Shown in pieces: positions 1 through 11,560 of a DNA stretch of 64,000 nucleotides. Every line of letters begins with the position of its first letter. The stretch's first letter is position 1. This stretch comes from Karalla daura (Eukaryota; Chordata; Actinopteri; Chaetodontiformes; Leiognathidae): positions 12,277,921-12,341,920 of the forward strand of contig CM055210.1 in NCBI GenBank assembly GCA_029224185.1. Direction: 5' to 3'. The position numbers and the translations under genes were made by a program. The notes under the pieces were generated by a model. That model saw nothing but the letters and a program-made list of their open reading frames with translations. It was not told the DNA's origin and ran no database searches.

Positions 1-725
1 GCTCACACATTGCTCACCTTTGAATATACAAGGTTATGTGTATGTGAACAATTTGTATAAATGTTTGTTGTAGATGAACAAATCTTTATGGTTTAATTTA
101 TAAAGAGCGCAGACAAATAAATAACATGAAATCACACTTAAACACTTAAAATTCTCTCTCCAACACACACTTTCTTTTCTCTACCAGCCCTCTATCAAGC
201 AATGGTTTAAAAAAAGTCTTAAAAAAGGAAGGATTGATACCTATGTTTTCTTTTGTTGTTGTTTTAAAGAATCGAAACTGAAACTAACAGTTTTTGATTG
301 ATCAGCACCAAACAAGCTTTGGGCTGGATGACATCTGCTGATAAAACGGTGTCATTCAATATATGTAGCTAACATTATCTGAGCATGTTCATTTCGTTTA
401 TGAATGTCTTTGTTTGAGTTATTCCTACTTTATTCTGTAGGATTTAGCGTGTCAATGCTCAGTCTTGAACTCAGACACACAGGGGATGCACTCAGGCAGT
501 TGCATTAGAATGAATGACAAAGCTAATTTATGTACACGATAGCGATTAGCTTCTAGTTTCAATTGTTCTAACGGTCACACCGATCCCCTATCACCACATT
601 ATATCATCGGGCCATACCGGCTCTTGTTTTGCCACCTTTCAAGCCAGGTCACATGTTATAGAGTGAGATAAACCATCGCCAACAATAACAGTTCCTGAGT
701 CAGGCTGTATGCTAACGTGAGCTAC
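1..725 (-). other. plaa: plaa intron 1 (partial)
   Basis: This is the stretch downstream, in minus-strand sense, of the donor that ends plaa coding exon 1. It is AT-rich and unremarkable. I see no further plaa exon in it, so exon 2 must lie beyond the left edge of the window. Confidence 0.6.
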
Positions 726-874
726 CTGGAGTTCGGTACCCAGACCCTTCCTGTTCGGTCCCTGGACACAGAAACGAAGGCTCCCTCGGGGAAAACAGTG
801 GACGCCAGGCCCCTGACGTCCATCTCGTGGCCCGGGATGGAGCATCGGAGTTTGTACGACTTGGATGATGCCAT
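726..874 (-). CDS. plaa: Phospholipase A2-activating protein (PLAA/Doa1/Ufd3 family), first coding exon
   Basis: PLAA is a WD40-repeat ubiquitin-binding cofactor of p97/VCP acting in ubiquitin-dependent sorting and degradation. This exon encodes 49 complete codons plus two bases. It begins [12 protein letters not shown] and contains GHEMDVRGL and [16 protein letters not shown], which is the start of the first WD40 blade. It lines up without gaps with the remembered human N-terminus ([24 protein letters not shown]). The exon ends at CTCCAG followed by a GTAGCT donor. I chose the ATG at 874 because it matches the family start and has A at -3 and G at +4. The frame stays open upstream to an ATG at 940 that would add 22 arginine-rich residues, which is probably untranslated. 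All later exons are outside the window. Confidence 0.9.
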
Positions 875-1100
875 TTTTTCAACTCTCAAACTACCGCAGA
901 AGGGTGATGCTAAGCGGCGTCGCCGTCTGTCAACAAACACCGGCCGCTAAAGCTAGCGGATATGGAATGACGTCACTGCCCAACGAAAAAATATCTGAGT
1001 CGCCTCAAATAATATTAAAAACGTATTCCAGTGGCAGAAACGCGGTAATGTAGTCGTGAGATATAATAAAAAAATAAATGACAATTATTTCATCAAGTGA
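875..1100 (-). promoter_or_regulatory. plaa: plaa 5' UTR and promoter region with consensus CRE
   Basis: Immediately upstream of the plaa start there is a perfect palindromic CRE, TGACGTCA, at 968-975, about 95 bp 5' of the ATG. The sequence around it is moderately GC-rich (CGGCGTCGCC at about 915-924 and CCGGCCGC at about 941-948). No TATA box is obvious. This fits a TATA-less CREB/ATF-type housekeeping promoter. The exact start site is not determinable here. Confidence 0.55.
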
Positions 1101-2404
1101 AGGAAACTCTACCTACTGCAGTAGTGAATCTCGCCTGAAGGGGGCAGCATAGTTAAACCGCCCTCCATCCTTGTGCCACCTGTGCCCAGCAGGTGAAGCT
1201 GCACCACCAGTGTATAACACAAAACTGGGATGTTGTTGTTCAAGTAAAACTTTTTAATATGAGTCTGGGGGAAAATGTGATGTGGTGGAAGACGAAGGGA
1301 AGGGAATACATCCTCGACATTTTGCCAGTTTATCACAAGGACACACGCTCCATTCACTCTCATGATCTAATCATGTACATTTTTTGATTGTGCAAATGGG
1401 AAAATAACAGTGCAAACGCTACAACTAATTGTTAATGCTATTTTATATTTATATTATCCTATTTATCTTGTTTTTTCTATTTTATTACATTTCTATTCCT
1501 GAAGGAGTGACTGCAACAACACAATAAACTATTCTAAATCTGATTATTAAAATCTACCTCAGTGTTTATAATGTTACACACAAGGGTCGCCTCCTCTCGT
1601 CTCTGAGTGCGTCTCTCTCTGGATTTTCAAACTAAAAGGTGTTTTATTTTGAAAGGGACTGTGAGCCGGACGTTTGTGTGTTCAAATGACAGGTAGCCTC
1701 AGAGGCTCGGGATGAGGAAGTGGATGATACGTGGGCTGATCAGGACAGCGACTTAATATAATAAAAACAAAGTAGGTACCTTTATATTAATGGGCAACAC
1801 GTGGTGACTCCTGCTTAAGGACAGTGTATCCTATGCGGGCTTTTGTTTTGAAAATCTGTTGAAAATAAGGGGCTAGCTGCATGCTAACTCCTCCTGGAGA
1901 GCCAAGCCCATGTTCAGTGATCACTGTGAGTGATGGAGCAGAGCAGGTTTGGTAACAATGAAGGTTTCTGCTTTTCAGGTTTTCAGGCTTTGAATGAGGC
2001 TTTAAAACGTGCTCTAGAGCTGCTGGATGATGCTAATGATAGATACACACTGATATTGAAATATGAGGTGAAGAGCAGGTTCTGGCTTATTTACAGACAC
2101 CTGCTCTATGGCTCAATCATTCAGGCCTGTATCAGTACTGGAAAAAACATGACCAGTCATGCAGTCAGTCATCTATAATAATGTGTTTTACTGTAATTTA
2201 TTAATGCTAACAGGGGTGGAATTTACACATGTGGCACCATAATTGTATTATAAACAGTAATAAACGGGTTATAAACATTGAATAAGCTAAGAATGTGGAC
2301 ATATGGGTGTTTATTAGAAGCTGTTTCTTGTGTACATAGCGTCAATTGGAAAATAATACTTTGGTATAGTTGTCATGATAAGTCTACAGCTGAGGAGCTG
2401 CTAC
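1101..2404. other. Intergenic region between plaa and zdhhc21
   Basis: No convincing exon is visible. Open frames such as 1930-2178 lack recognisable domains and splice context. At about 1390-1560 an AT-rich stretch ending in an AATAAA-type sequence faintly resembles a LINE 3' tail. A non-coding first exon of zdhhc21 may lie in this region but cannot be placed. Confidence 0.4.
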
Positions 2405-2830
2405 AGCCTTAATTAATTGAGGTGAGAGGTTTGATGATCGGGATGGACGTTAGCTCAGCCATCGTCCTCCTGTCATCCGCTTCCTCCATGGTGGTCAGAC
2501 AGAGGTCAGTCCAGATCGGCTTGGTCATCCTGCTCCGGTCTCAGACCTGACATAATTTAATGTGACTTAAAAATGACTTTAAATGACTCCATGTGACTTT
2601 ACATGACTCTACCCATCTCTAAGTGACCTTACGTGACTCTAGGATACAACGGATGCTACCACAGTTTCATAAATAGCGGCCCAGTCCCAGAATGCATTGT
2701 TCAGGTGCACACCCAGCTCTCTGTAGTTCCCACAATATCAAGTCCTGGATAATCACTGGCACAGTATGTAGCAGTCACCACCTCTTTCATCTTTCTCTTT
2801 TGATTCAAAACAACATGCCATGTGTCTATG
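2405..2830 (-). mobile_element. Degenerate LINE reverse-transcriptase C-terminal remnant
   Basis: Read on the minus strand, fragments of the region downstream of a LINE reverse-transcriptase core appear in different frames. These are RKMKEVVT followed by LDIV (about 2730-2810), then a +1 shift to YRELGVHLNNAFWDW (about 2685-2735), which resembles the fish motif YKYLGVHLDNKLDW. Further on comes DDRRTMAELTSI (about 2425-2465), which resembles ERRMLAKLTSI. The fragments are collinear but interrupted by stops and frameshifts, so the copy is dead. The family assignment is from remembered motifs only. Confidence 0.5.
2569..2642 (+). repeat. Degenerate TGACT short-period repeat
   Basis: About eight copies of TGACT or TGACC occur at roughly 10-12 bp spacing in under 80 bp, interspersed with ATG and TTA. 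It is a degenerate tandem repeat whose unit resembles an AP-1 half-site. Confidence 0.5.
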
Positions 2831-3356
2831 TTTGGGGCCAGGTAATGTGTAGTTAGCCAGTTGTAAACAGATCATTACTTAATACCATGTGGTTGATATA
2901 TGAAGAAATGGGTCAGAAAATCAAGACAAATTGCCCAATCAAACAAAATAATGGTGATGGTGGACAATAAAGCCAACGTAGATTCAGTTTTACAGGTTCA
3001 CTTTTATGTAAATGAAAGACACGGTAGACAACACTGTCACCTCAGGACAAGAAAGTGTAGAGTTTGCATGTTCTCTACTGTGTGTATGTACTTGGAGAAA
3101 ACAGGCCCGGTTGCCTGGAGATTGAATTTGTTTAAATGTGAACCACTTTGTGTTAAATGTGAAACTTTCCTTGGGGGCGTTGGCTTCCAGGGGAGGGGGC
3201 TTCCCAATACACTGGGAGGGGGAAACAACTGAGATGGGCGGATGGAGGATAAATAAAAGCATTCATGCAACAGCAATCATGAGTGAGGAGGAGCGCCATC
3301 CGCTCAGCCATTTCCTGCCTGCGATTTTGAAATCGTATTTCCAAACATCAACTGAA

Positions 3357-3387
<31 letters not shown>

Positions 3388-3444
3388 TCAATCTCTCTCT
3401 CTCTGGATTTTTTTGTTCCTACTCCGAAGGTTTCCATCCTGCAG
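2831..3444 (+). other. zdhhc21: zdhhc21 upstream region or 5' UTR intron, with GT/CT microsatellite
   Basis: No coding exon is visible. A (GT)n tract at 3362-3386 runs into a (CT)n tract ending about 3404. A pyrimidine-rich stretch then leads to CTGCAG at 3439-3444, a good splice acceptor two bases before the zdhhc21 ATG. This suggests that a non-coding first exon lies further upstream. Confidence 0.5.
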
Positions 3445-3446
3445 CC

Positions 3447-4447
3447 ATGAAGCTCCGGTTGCACTTTGTGGTCGACCCCATGGGCTGGCTGTGCATCAGC
3501 GTGGTGTTTGGGATCTGGCTCTACAACACTTTCTTCATCCCTAAGCTGGTTCTGCTTCCACACTACAACGAAGGGCACATCCCCTGGGCCATAGTTGTTT
3601 GTGAGTCCATGTTTTTCCACTTGTGAGTGACTGGATTTGTGTTTTTTTTTTACGTTTTTGGAGACACAGAGTTAAATATGTGTGTTTGCACTCAGGTTAT
3701 TACATAGCTTCGGCGCTCTGCATCGCGGCCCTGTTCAGAGCTTCCACAGCAGATCCAGGTCGCCTCCCTGTGGACCCACACATACCTCACGCAGGTAAAA
3801 ATCTGATTTTCTATACTGATATAATAATTACCTTAACTGAGGATGTCCCCTTTGCATTTTTTTGACCCCAGGTCTCACTTTTAGTAGCGATCCAATACTT
3901 GGGCATGGAGGAGACCAAACACACACACACACACACACACACATATGTATCTGTGTATATAAGTGTGTGTGTGTGTGTTTGTACGTTTTTGAGTTTAATA
4001 TTGTGAATAGAGTGAAAGAGAAAGAGAGACAGAGACAGACATGCTGGAAATTTGAGATGATTAGGATATATATATATATATGTATACATATATTTTCAAC
4101 ATGCTTATACAGGTGGTAATAGAGGCTTACTTGAGCAAAGACGTGAAAATAACAGCAAATATAGTAAAATAAACTTGAAAACATAAGAGAACAGAATGTT
4201 GTCAGGGGTCTGTGCAGTCTTCCAGAGGATGGGGGGGGTTGGACCCGCAGGTTATTTAGTTATTTATGCCTTAATATACCAGGTGCGCTTCCCATTCTGC
4301 CTTTGGATAAAGCATCTCTTGTGTCACAGAGCGGGAGCACTGGGAGCTGTGCAATAAATGCAACCTGATGAGACCCAAACGGTCCCATCACTGCAGCCGC
4401 TGCGGCCACTGTGTGCGCAGGATGGACCACCACTGTCCTTGGTACGA

Positions 4448-4539
<92 letters not shown>

Positions 4540-6527
4540 AAGTAGTGCTTAGAGTAAACACTGTCGAGAATACACTGAAAAACAGCTGACCCTGTTTCTA
4601 CAGTAGTCATTTATCTATTATGAGCTCGTCATAGCAGCTTAAACATCCTTCGATCCATGTTAATGAAGTATCTGTGCAGCTGGTACAGATCGTACAAAAC
4701 AATATCCAATAACGATGCAAAAGAAAAGCGAATCAAAGGCGAGTTTTGACCGGTATTTATTTTTCTCCCAGGATCAATAACTGCGTGGGAGAAGACAACC
4801 ACTGGCTGTTCCTGCAGCTCTGTTTCTACACTCAGGTCCTCAGTTTGTTCACCCTGGTGCTGGACTTCTGCCAATACTACTACTTCCAGCCTCTGACAGG
4901 GCTCGACCAGGTACATCCTACAGGAACATAAGGAAATTAAGCCGGGACTACACATGTCAACTGTGTTTGTTTTGCTTGGGGCGGTGTATATGCTTAAGCC
5001 CACAACAAGAGATGGTATTCCTGAAGATCTCTCTCTCTTGAGTTTCTACCATTATTACTACAGTTTTTTCCCCTGTTTTTATACTACTCGCTCCTCATCT
5101 TATATCGTCTTGTCCCGCAGGAGAAGTTTACAACACGCCACGAACTGGCTCTGCTTCGCGTCTCCGCACTCATGGGCCTGGTCATGTTTGGAGGCATGAG
5201 CAGCTTATTTTACACCCAGATGACTGGCATCCTCTCAGTGAGTACCGGATAATGCGCTCTCCTGTTTCAGCTCTATCATTATGTCACTGTCAGACTGGGT
5301 CCGGTATCATCTCAGCCTGCCGCGGCTCCTTCCAAGCTCAGTAGGAAACTCGGAAGGAAAATTTGGTGCTTTATTTCGAGAGTTTCGGTTCTCGTGTTTG
5401 TTCTATTCAGAGAATGTGAAGTTTCAGCCAGAGCAGCGTGGCATAGTGCACAGAAATAAAGCGATCGATGGCGGTAATGCAGCGATCGATAGAGAAGAAA
5501 CAAGAGAAAGTCTGAGGTCAGGCTGTGTGTGTGTGTGTGTGTGTGTGTGACTGCTCACTGCTCACATCATCTTTATATTGTTAATGGGGGTTTTTATCTA
5601 CCAGCCAAAGCACTTAACAGGCTCTCGTTGAGAAATTTTGTAGAGCCGCAATGTTAAAAATATCCAAACTCTCGATCGAGATCCAAAACCATAATGAGGG
5701 CGCTTATTTTGTTGAATGATTCACTCATTTTGCATCTTTTTTTCCCCTTTTCTCCCCCAACAGGATACCACTACAATTGAAAAAATGGCCCATTTCTCAA
5801 ATGAAATGTAAGTCTGTTGTAACTGCGTCTGTTCCAGCTTAGGCTGCTAAGCTAAGCTAACACAAAAGATTAGATCAAAACCGCACTGTTGTCTGTCTTT
5901 TCAAAGCTAAGACGAAGCCTGAACATTTAATATTAGTGCAGCTTATCTTAGCATATCTTATCTTAGCGTAACAACACAGCTACTAGAAAACCAACACAAG
6001 AGTACAAAATGCAGAAACAGTTTTCTACACTTGGATTTTATGAAGCAAAGCAAAAGCTAACTGGTCCCCACCTGTCTTTTATGCTAGGCTAGGCTAGGCT
6101 AAGCAAAGCTAATTGGATTCTGGATCATTTTTTGTATTCACCTGCTACCAAAATAGTATCAGTCCTCTCAGTTCGCATGCTAGTGCTAACAGCATGTGCT
6201 TTACTTATGTCTAAAGGGAAATTGTTCTGTTTAGCATCCAAAAGCCATGCAAAAGAACATCATATTCATCTTTACAGTCAATGATAATAATACGTAGTGT
6301 AGTAAATGAGTGTAATACGTATTAAGTTAGCGAGTAAGCGTGATTTCTGAGGCAACGGCTACTTCATAGTGTTCCCATTTGGCCTCCCCTGCAGATTTGG
6401 CTCTAAGAGATCCTGGCAGTGGGCGCTGGCTGAAGTCTGCGGCACTCGCTGGAAACTCCTGTGGTTCCTCCCGCTCCGGAGCAGACAGCCGCTCCAAGCC
6501 AGCCACCACTTCCGCACGCACGTGTAG
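3447..6527 (+). CDS. zdhhc21: Palmitoyltransferase ZDHHC21, complete, seven coding exons
   Basis: This is a DHHC S-acyltransferase, a multipass membrane enzyme that attaches palmitate to cysteines of target proteins. Coding exons are 3447-3600, 3696-3794, 4330-4441, 4772-4910, 5121-5237, 5764-5807 and 6395-6527. All introns are GT-AG and the phases join to exactly 265 codons plus TAG, the length remembered for human ZDHHC21. The protein opens [11 protein letters not shown]. Its cysteine-rich domain includes [19 protein letters not shown], then [14 protein letters not shown], with the catalytic cysteine at residue 120 and [20 protein letters not shown] following. Four hydrophobic segments lie near residues 12-37, 48-68, 131-155 and 179-203. 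The TTXE-like region reads DTTTIEKM. The C-terminus ends HHFRTHV. The start has a purine at -3. Nothing is broken. I am very sure of the DHHC family and nearly as sure of the ZDHHC21 orthology. Confidence 0.96.
3919..4086 (+). repeat. CA, GT and TA microsatellite cluster in zdhhc21 intron 2
   Basis: A (CA)n tract at about 3919-3943, a (GT)n tract at about 3964-3979 and a (TA)n tract at about 4067-4082 lie within one intron. The CA and GT tracts are complementary and could pair in the pre-mRNA. Confidence 0.8.
4449..4537 (+). repeat. (CA)44 microsatellite beside the zdhhc21 intron 3 donor
   Basis: This is an uninterrupted (CA)n tract of 89 bp, the longest pure dinucleotide run in the window. 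It begins only seven bases after the donor GT at 4442-4443, directly behind the exon that encodes the DHHC motif. Confidence 0.95.
5820..6120 (+). repeat. GCTAA/GCTAG pentamer-rich intron sequence
   Basis: Within zdhhc21 intron 6 there are repeated GCTAA and GCTAG pentamers (for example about 5846-5860 and 6085-6112) and TCTTAGC-type repeats (about 5944-5968). It is degenerate low-complexity sequence. Confidence 0.5.
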
Positions 6528-8346
6528 GCGCCGTAAACCTCCCACCTGCACAGATGGTAGGGGCCGCCACGATGACAAAAAAACAACAACAAAAAAAAAA
6601 GAAAAACACTCTTACTACACACACTTATGAATCCATCTGCTCTTCCGCCTTCACCATCCTCTTTTTATGCTACGAGACGTTTCTCTCCACGTCTCTCTCC
6701 ACTAGACCCAGACTGGGGTCAAGAAACACCTAAGGGAGTGACTTTTTTTTTTTTGTTACTCTCTTTGACTGCTACTTTCAGCATGGGGAGACCACTTCTA
6801 ATGGCTAATTGAATCAACAGGGGCGGAAGTCCTGGGAAAAGCAGCTGGCGTAAAAAGGGAGCCCTCTCAGGTTGCTTTAATAAAGAGCCTTCACTACTGA
6901 CCTTTAATCAACCACAGACTAAGGTAACTCCAGCGCGTCCACTAGAAAGGCAAAATTTCTTTGTATCAGGTTTGTGCCTTGTTTCTTTTCTTTCACCCCC
7001 ACCCCTTGTTTTTCTACGTTATCACACATAAAGCAGTGTTTTGTTTAGTTTTTGTGTGTGTGTGTGTGTGTTTTTATCTGTTCTGGCTGGTCAGAGAAAC
7101 AAGGGATCCTGGGTCGATTCATGAATGTTCTTCTTCTATTGTTCTGTGAACAGTTTATCTTTGAAGCGATGCTTTGTGAGGCCCGGGCCGTGGAACAAAG
7201 TTCGTCACTTGACTTGATTGATGTGTTAAACTTCAGTGACTCCGATCGATCTGACATGAAGACGCAGACAACACTTCACTGTGCCATGGTAAAAAGAAAA
7301 AAAACAAGTTTATATGATTGATATTAAGCTGTATGATAGTCAAAAATCCACAACCTGGCGTGAAATTTGTATTTATCAGACGTGATATCAATCCTCTCTG
7401 CAGCAGGACAAACTACTTTTTACTCTTTTATCGTTACGTTTGATTCAGTTCGATCTGTCGACCGCAGCACTTAAAACATCTGTCGTTTTCATACTTGATT
7501 ATGTAATCTGTGATTTCTACAGATCGTCATTTCAGCACTGCAGCTGTTATATATACCTATATATAGGTTGTAGTTTGGGTCTTAATCGTGGCTTTATAAA
7601 TATGTAACTTTATATGGTAGGTCTATGGTTTGGTATCACTCCACACGACACTGGAAGTCTATTTATGGTGGTTTTGCTGTAACACTATGGTCATGTTTAG
7701 AGATTTTATCAAAGTCCTTTACAGGATTGTTAAGGGTAGGAAGATTCAGTGAAGAATAATAATAATATGAAGAATAATAGCACAGTATGGTTGTCATTGT
7801 CTATAATATTTGGCAATCCCATAGCTATACGTGTATGTTATCAGAGCTTGCTATGTGTGGGAATATGTCCAACATCCGAGTAGTTTTTTATAAGTGCCTT
7901 TCAAGGTCTTTAGTTTTATTCTTGCAGGACACTACCACCACCGTCTCCATAAAAGCCAAAGACCTGGGTGTGTGTGTGTGTGTGAGGGGGGGTGAGAGGG
8001 GGGGGGGGGGGGGGGGGGGGTAAATGTTGCAATAGTCAGCATAAAGCATCCACTAAACATGCATGTGTCACCAGAGTTAACGAAGGTAGCGGTTCGATAT
8101 TATGCACTGATTGTCACGCTAGCCACAACGCTCCGTTTTACTGCATCGACACTGCTCGAGTTGTGACTTGATTTTTTATTTTATTTCATGTTATTTCATT
8201 TTATTTTTTTGGGACGTGCATTCTCTGTTTTGTACATGTATTTAATAATCAGGTTTGATGGCGTTTGCATGAGTGTTTGGTGATGAGTTTGCTCAAGTTT
8301 TTTATAACTCAGATTCAGGTTCTTGGATATCTGTGTGAATAAGTAT

Positions 8347-8379
<33 letters not shown>

Positions 8380-8740
8380 TCTGGTGGTGGGATAATGGTT
8401 GTGTGATTGGCATCAAAGAAGGCGACACTGTTAGATCGACTCTGTTTATTTTGTTTGTTTTTCTAAATGATTTCTGAAAAGCAATAATCATTGTGTGACC
8501 ATGAAGCCATTCCTATGGAGAACAACAGGCGTGAAACTCCGATATGTATTGTGAAGCATATGTATCATAAACGTACCTTTAGCGCACATTTATAGACGAT
8601 TACTTGACTTAAACCTACTCGTCGTTAACAGTAACCTCAGCCAAGATAAAAGACTGTCACTGAATACAGAGCTACACTTCACATCTATCAACACCTGGTT
8701 TCATTTGGGTTGAATAAAGAGTTTCCAGAGAGGCTGCAGG
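6528..8740 (+). other. zdhhc21: zdhhc21 3' UTR (extent uncertain)
   Basis: The sequence after the TAG stop has no further exon. Two AATAAA hexamers are candidate poly(A) signals, at 6879-6884 and 8713-8718. The second is followed by a T/GT-rich stretch at about 8755-8810, which suits a cleavage site. The interval also holds a (TG)n tract next to a 23-G run (7967-8020) and a (TA)n tract (8347-8380). Which signal is used cannot be told from sequence. Confidence 0.45.
7998..8020 (+). repeat. Poly(G) run of 23
   Basis: An uninterrupted run of G follows a (TG)n tract and two shorter G blocks. Confidence 0.9.
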
Positions 8741-9342
8741 ATCTCTGCAGTTTCTACATTGTTCTTTTCTATCTTCTGGAATGTGTTTCCAGGTTGGTTT
8801 TTTTTACATTTTCTTTCTGTTTCTGAACATTTTTCATTTGCGTAAAAGTAAAAAAAGGGATTCACCGGGACTATCTCGTCTCGTTTCCTGACGCCCAGGA
8901 AAGCCAGTTGATCACATTAGAGAAAATAAAAAAAAACTGTATTTATTGTGATTATTGAAAAATATATATGTATTCATATTCTAATAAATCAGATTCTGGA
9001 TACGTTGGAGTTGTTTCTTCTCTCTTTTTGTCTTGAGATGAAGTTTTATGTTCCTCTAATGGAAAAGTGGATAAATTCATCAAATTCACTCTCATTATCT
9101 TGACTATAAGTGTGTATATGAATAAGATGTGAAGATGTATATATTGCATAATTGAAATGCTTTGCATTAAGCACAACACTCAGCACTTTGACCTCGATTC
9201 GGGCTCGAGCTCTTATTCTAAGTAAGTATCGAGTTTAAAACCACACGTTTCAATTGAATTTACTCCATTTGAACACCAGTAAAATTAAGCAATCAGGATG
9301 TTTACAGTTTTCCCCTCCTCTTCGAGGGGAAGAGGAGCCAAG

Positions 9343-9385
<43 letters not shown>

Positions 9386-9793
9386 TCAGCACAGGTGCGA
9401 AAAGGACGGCGAGGAGCATGAACGTGAATGGGACCCGACGGAGCATATTCACAAAGACAAACCTCGCGTCCCTTTGTCTGTGAAGCGATGTAATCAACCG
9501 TATAACGTGTAATGTCATGACAAGCAGCCAAACACGATAAGGGCGATCTGTTTACATTGGGGAGAATATCAACAGTATTATCTCGAGGGCGGTCACATGT
9601 TGGCTTTAAAACCTGCACTGAGGATTTCTTGGGACTTTTGGGGCAGTTTTTGTTGGGTTGGAGTGCCTGGTTGGGCCTAACCCAACCACATGGTCATTGT
9701 CCTGACATGTTCTTAGGTCCCAGTCAGGCGTGTGTAACGTGTGCACACTCCGTGAAGGCAAGTGTCTTGTCTGAAGTGGTTACATGTTAAAAC

Positions 9794-9825
<32 letters not shown>

Positions 9826-10080
9826 CCTGAACGACTGGTTCTTCTTCCCATACTGCCTCCCTCCTTTCAGGGGATTCAGACGAGTTATTCCCATAGGATA
9901 GAAGATTACAAAACATATCTGTAACCTGGTGTTTTTTTATGCCATCTGTCTCATAATGGAGATTCTGTGCTTTATTTAGAAGATGCTAAAAAAGAAAAAC
10001 TGTCTTTTTATGCACCTCTATCCAGCTTTTTGGTCATACAATATACTCAAACAAACCAGCCCGGGGTTAAAATAAATCAA
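8741..10080. other. Intergenic DNA with GA and CA microsatellites
   Basis: No gene is visible. Simple repeats include a (GA)n tract at 9346-9382 and a (CA)n tract at about 9793-9825. Open frames here are low-complexity translations of these repeats. Confidence 0.5.
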
Positions 10081-10520
10081 ATCAACAGGTGAGGGTAAAA
10101 ATTTAAAGAGCCCCGGTGTGAGATAATAGCGTTTCTAGAGCGGCCTCTTTTTTTTTTTTTAAATGTGCTCCTAATCTGTGATAATGGTTGGTCAACTGGA
10201 CTAATTAAATAAGTGACCACCTGCTACTTTTACAGTCCGTGACATCTGGCTGAACAAAAGAAAATAATTAGCCGCGTGCTCGATAAACATAAACTACGCT
10301 CGGAGTAGTTATCTCTGGGACACGTACAACGCTGTTTACCTGTCTAGGATTGGTTTTGGCGGCTTGGCTCGGGCCTTTATTTTGGCCAAGCCCAGACAAG
10401 GATTAAGTCTAATAAGAGATAGGAGACAAAATTTGAAGGCAGATCACTAATTATGGATAGCCTGATCACATTTTTTAAGCATTTCCACCCATCTGGGACA
10501 TGAGATGCATCCTAAGATCA
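10080..10520. promoter_or_regulatory. Candidate conserved non-coding element(s) upstream of nfib
   Basis: Apart from one poly(T) run, this is a complex stretch free of repeats, with several homeodomain-type cores (CTAATTAAAT, AATAATTAGCC, CACTAATTATGG) and E-box-like CATCTG motifs. It sits between zdhhc21 and the distal nfib first exon. Its status as a regulatory element is inferred from composition only. Confidence 0.3.
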
Positions 10521-11560
10521 CCGGCCATGCTTTTCTGATGAGCGGCCATTTTGCTATGTTTTGTATCGTTCTTGAAACTTCTTTTTTTCCGTGTTTTTGT
10601 ATAAAAGCAGATAAAAAGTCACCTTTTCAGATGCAGGAAGAACGCCTCACAGACTCTGCCTCCACCCTGATGTTATCGTAATGTTTTCTGTGGCTGTTAA
10701 CAAAGACATAATTAGATTTTTCAGACCTCAGCGAGTCATGCGTGCGTGGGTTGCCAGTAGCAGGTGTCCGCCACGTCTTCCTCCGTTTTCAGCTGAACTT
10801 CCTGAAACGCCCGACTCCTGGTGCTTCCTGGTATTGATTGGCCTATTGATTTTCGAATAAGCTCGCCTTGTAGAAAGTATAAATCCAATTAAAAATTGAA
10901 CCTGAAACATTTAATCCAATCAAGACGATGAAAAATGTATCGATTCGTAGCCTCAAAATCAATAAGGTGCACGCGGCTCCCGAGTGTGGGACGTTTTCCT
11001 CTCAGTAGAAGAATGAAGGTCAGATGAACAGTGTTTTATCTGATAAACATATATACTTTAAATTGATTCTTCATGTTAATCTTACTGGAGTTTACACTGG
11101 TTTTAGTGCTGTATGTATATACAAAAGTAGAATATACTAACAAATAAAAGAGTACATATTCGGAATACCCCTTTATGAACACTGAATGAAGAAGATCATA
11201 AGACCATCATAGTTGTTTGATCATTAAAATAGCTGACAAATGTGCAAAATGCAACTAGTTACATACACACAAATCATCAAAATGGACCATGAATGTCCTG
11301 CAATGATGCAACACTGTGTCACAGACTTCAGAAACGTCACTTAAGAATCATGTTTATTAACTAAAATGCATAAAACTCAAAGGAAAAATCGATAGCAACT
11401 TCTTTGCACCTCACTCGCAACAAAAAGAACAAGTAGAGCTAATTCTGAAGGCTACACAGGCTACACAGGCTACATTCACTTTGAAGGTAAAAGCTTATAG
11501 AGGCGGTATTTACATCTCCAGGTTCCCCTCAGTCGCTTTGTTGCCAGCGCGTCCTCCATG
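10521..11560. other. Intergenic DNA, no feature recognised
   Basis: The stretch is mostly AT-rich and without long repeats, apart from a short CTACACAGG triplication near 11453-11475. I see no exon. Confidence 0.4.

Noticed and set aside
1930..2178. Possible small gene with an 82-residue open frame
   Set aside because: Composition is less repetitive than most, but there is no recognised domain, no conserved splice context and no supporting neighbour.
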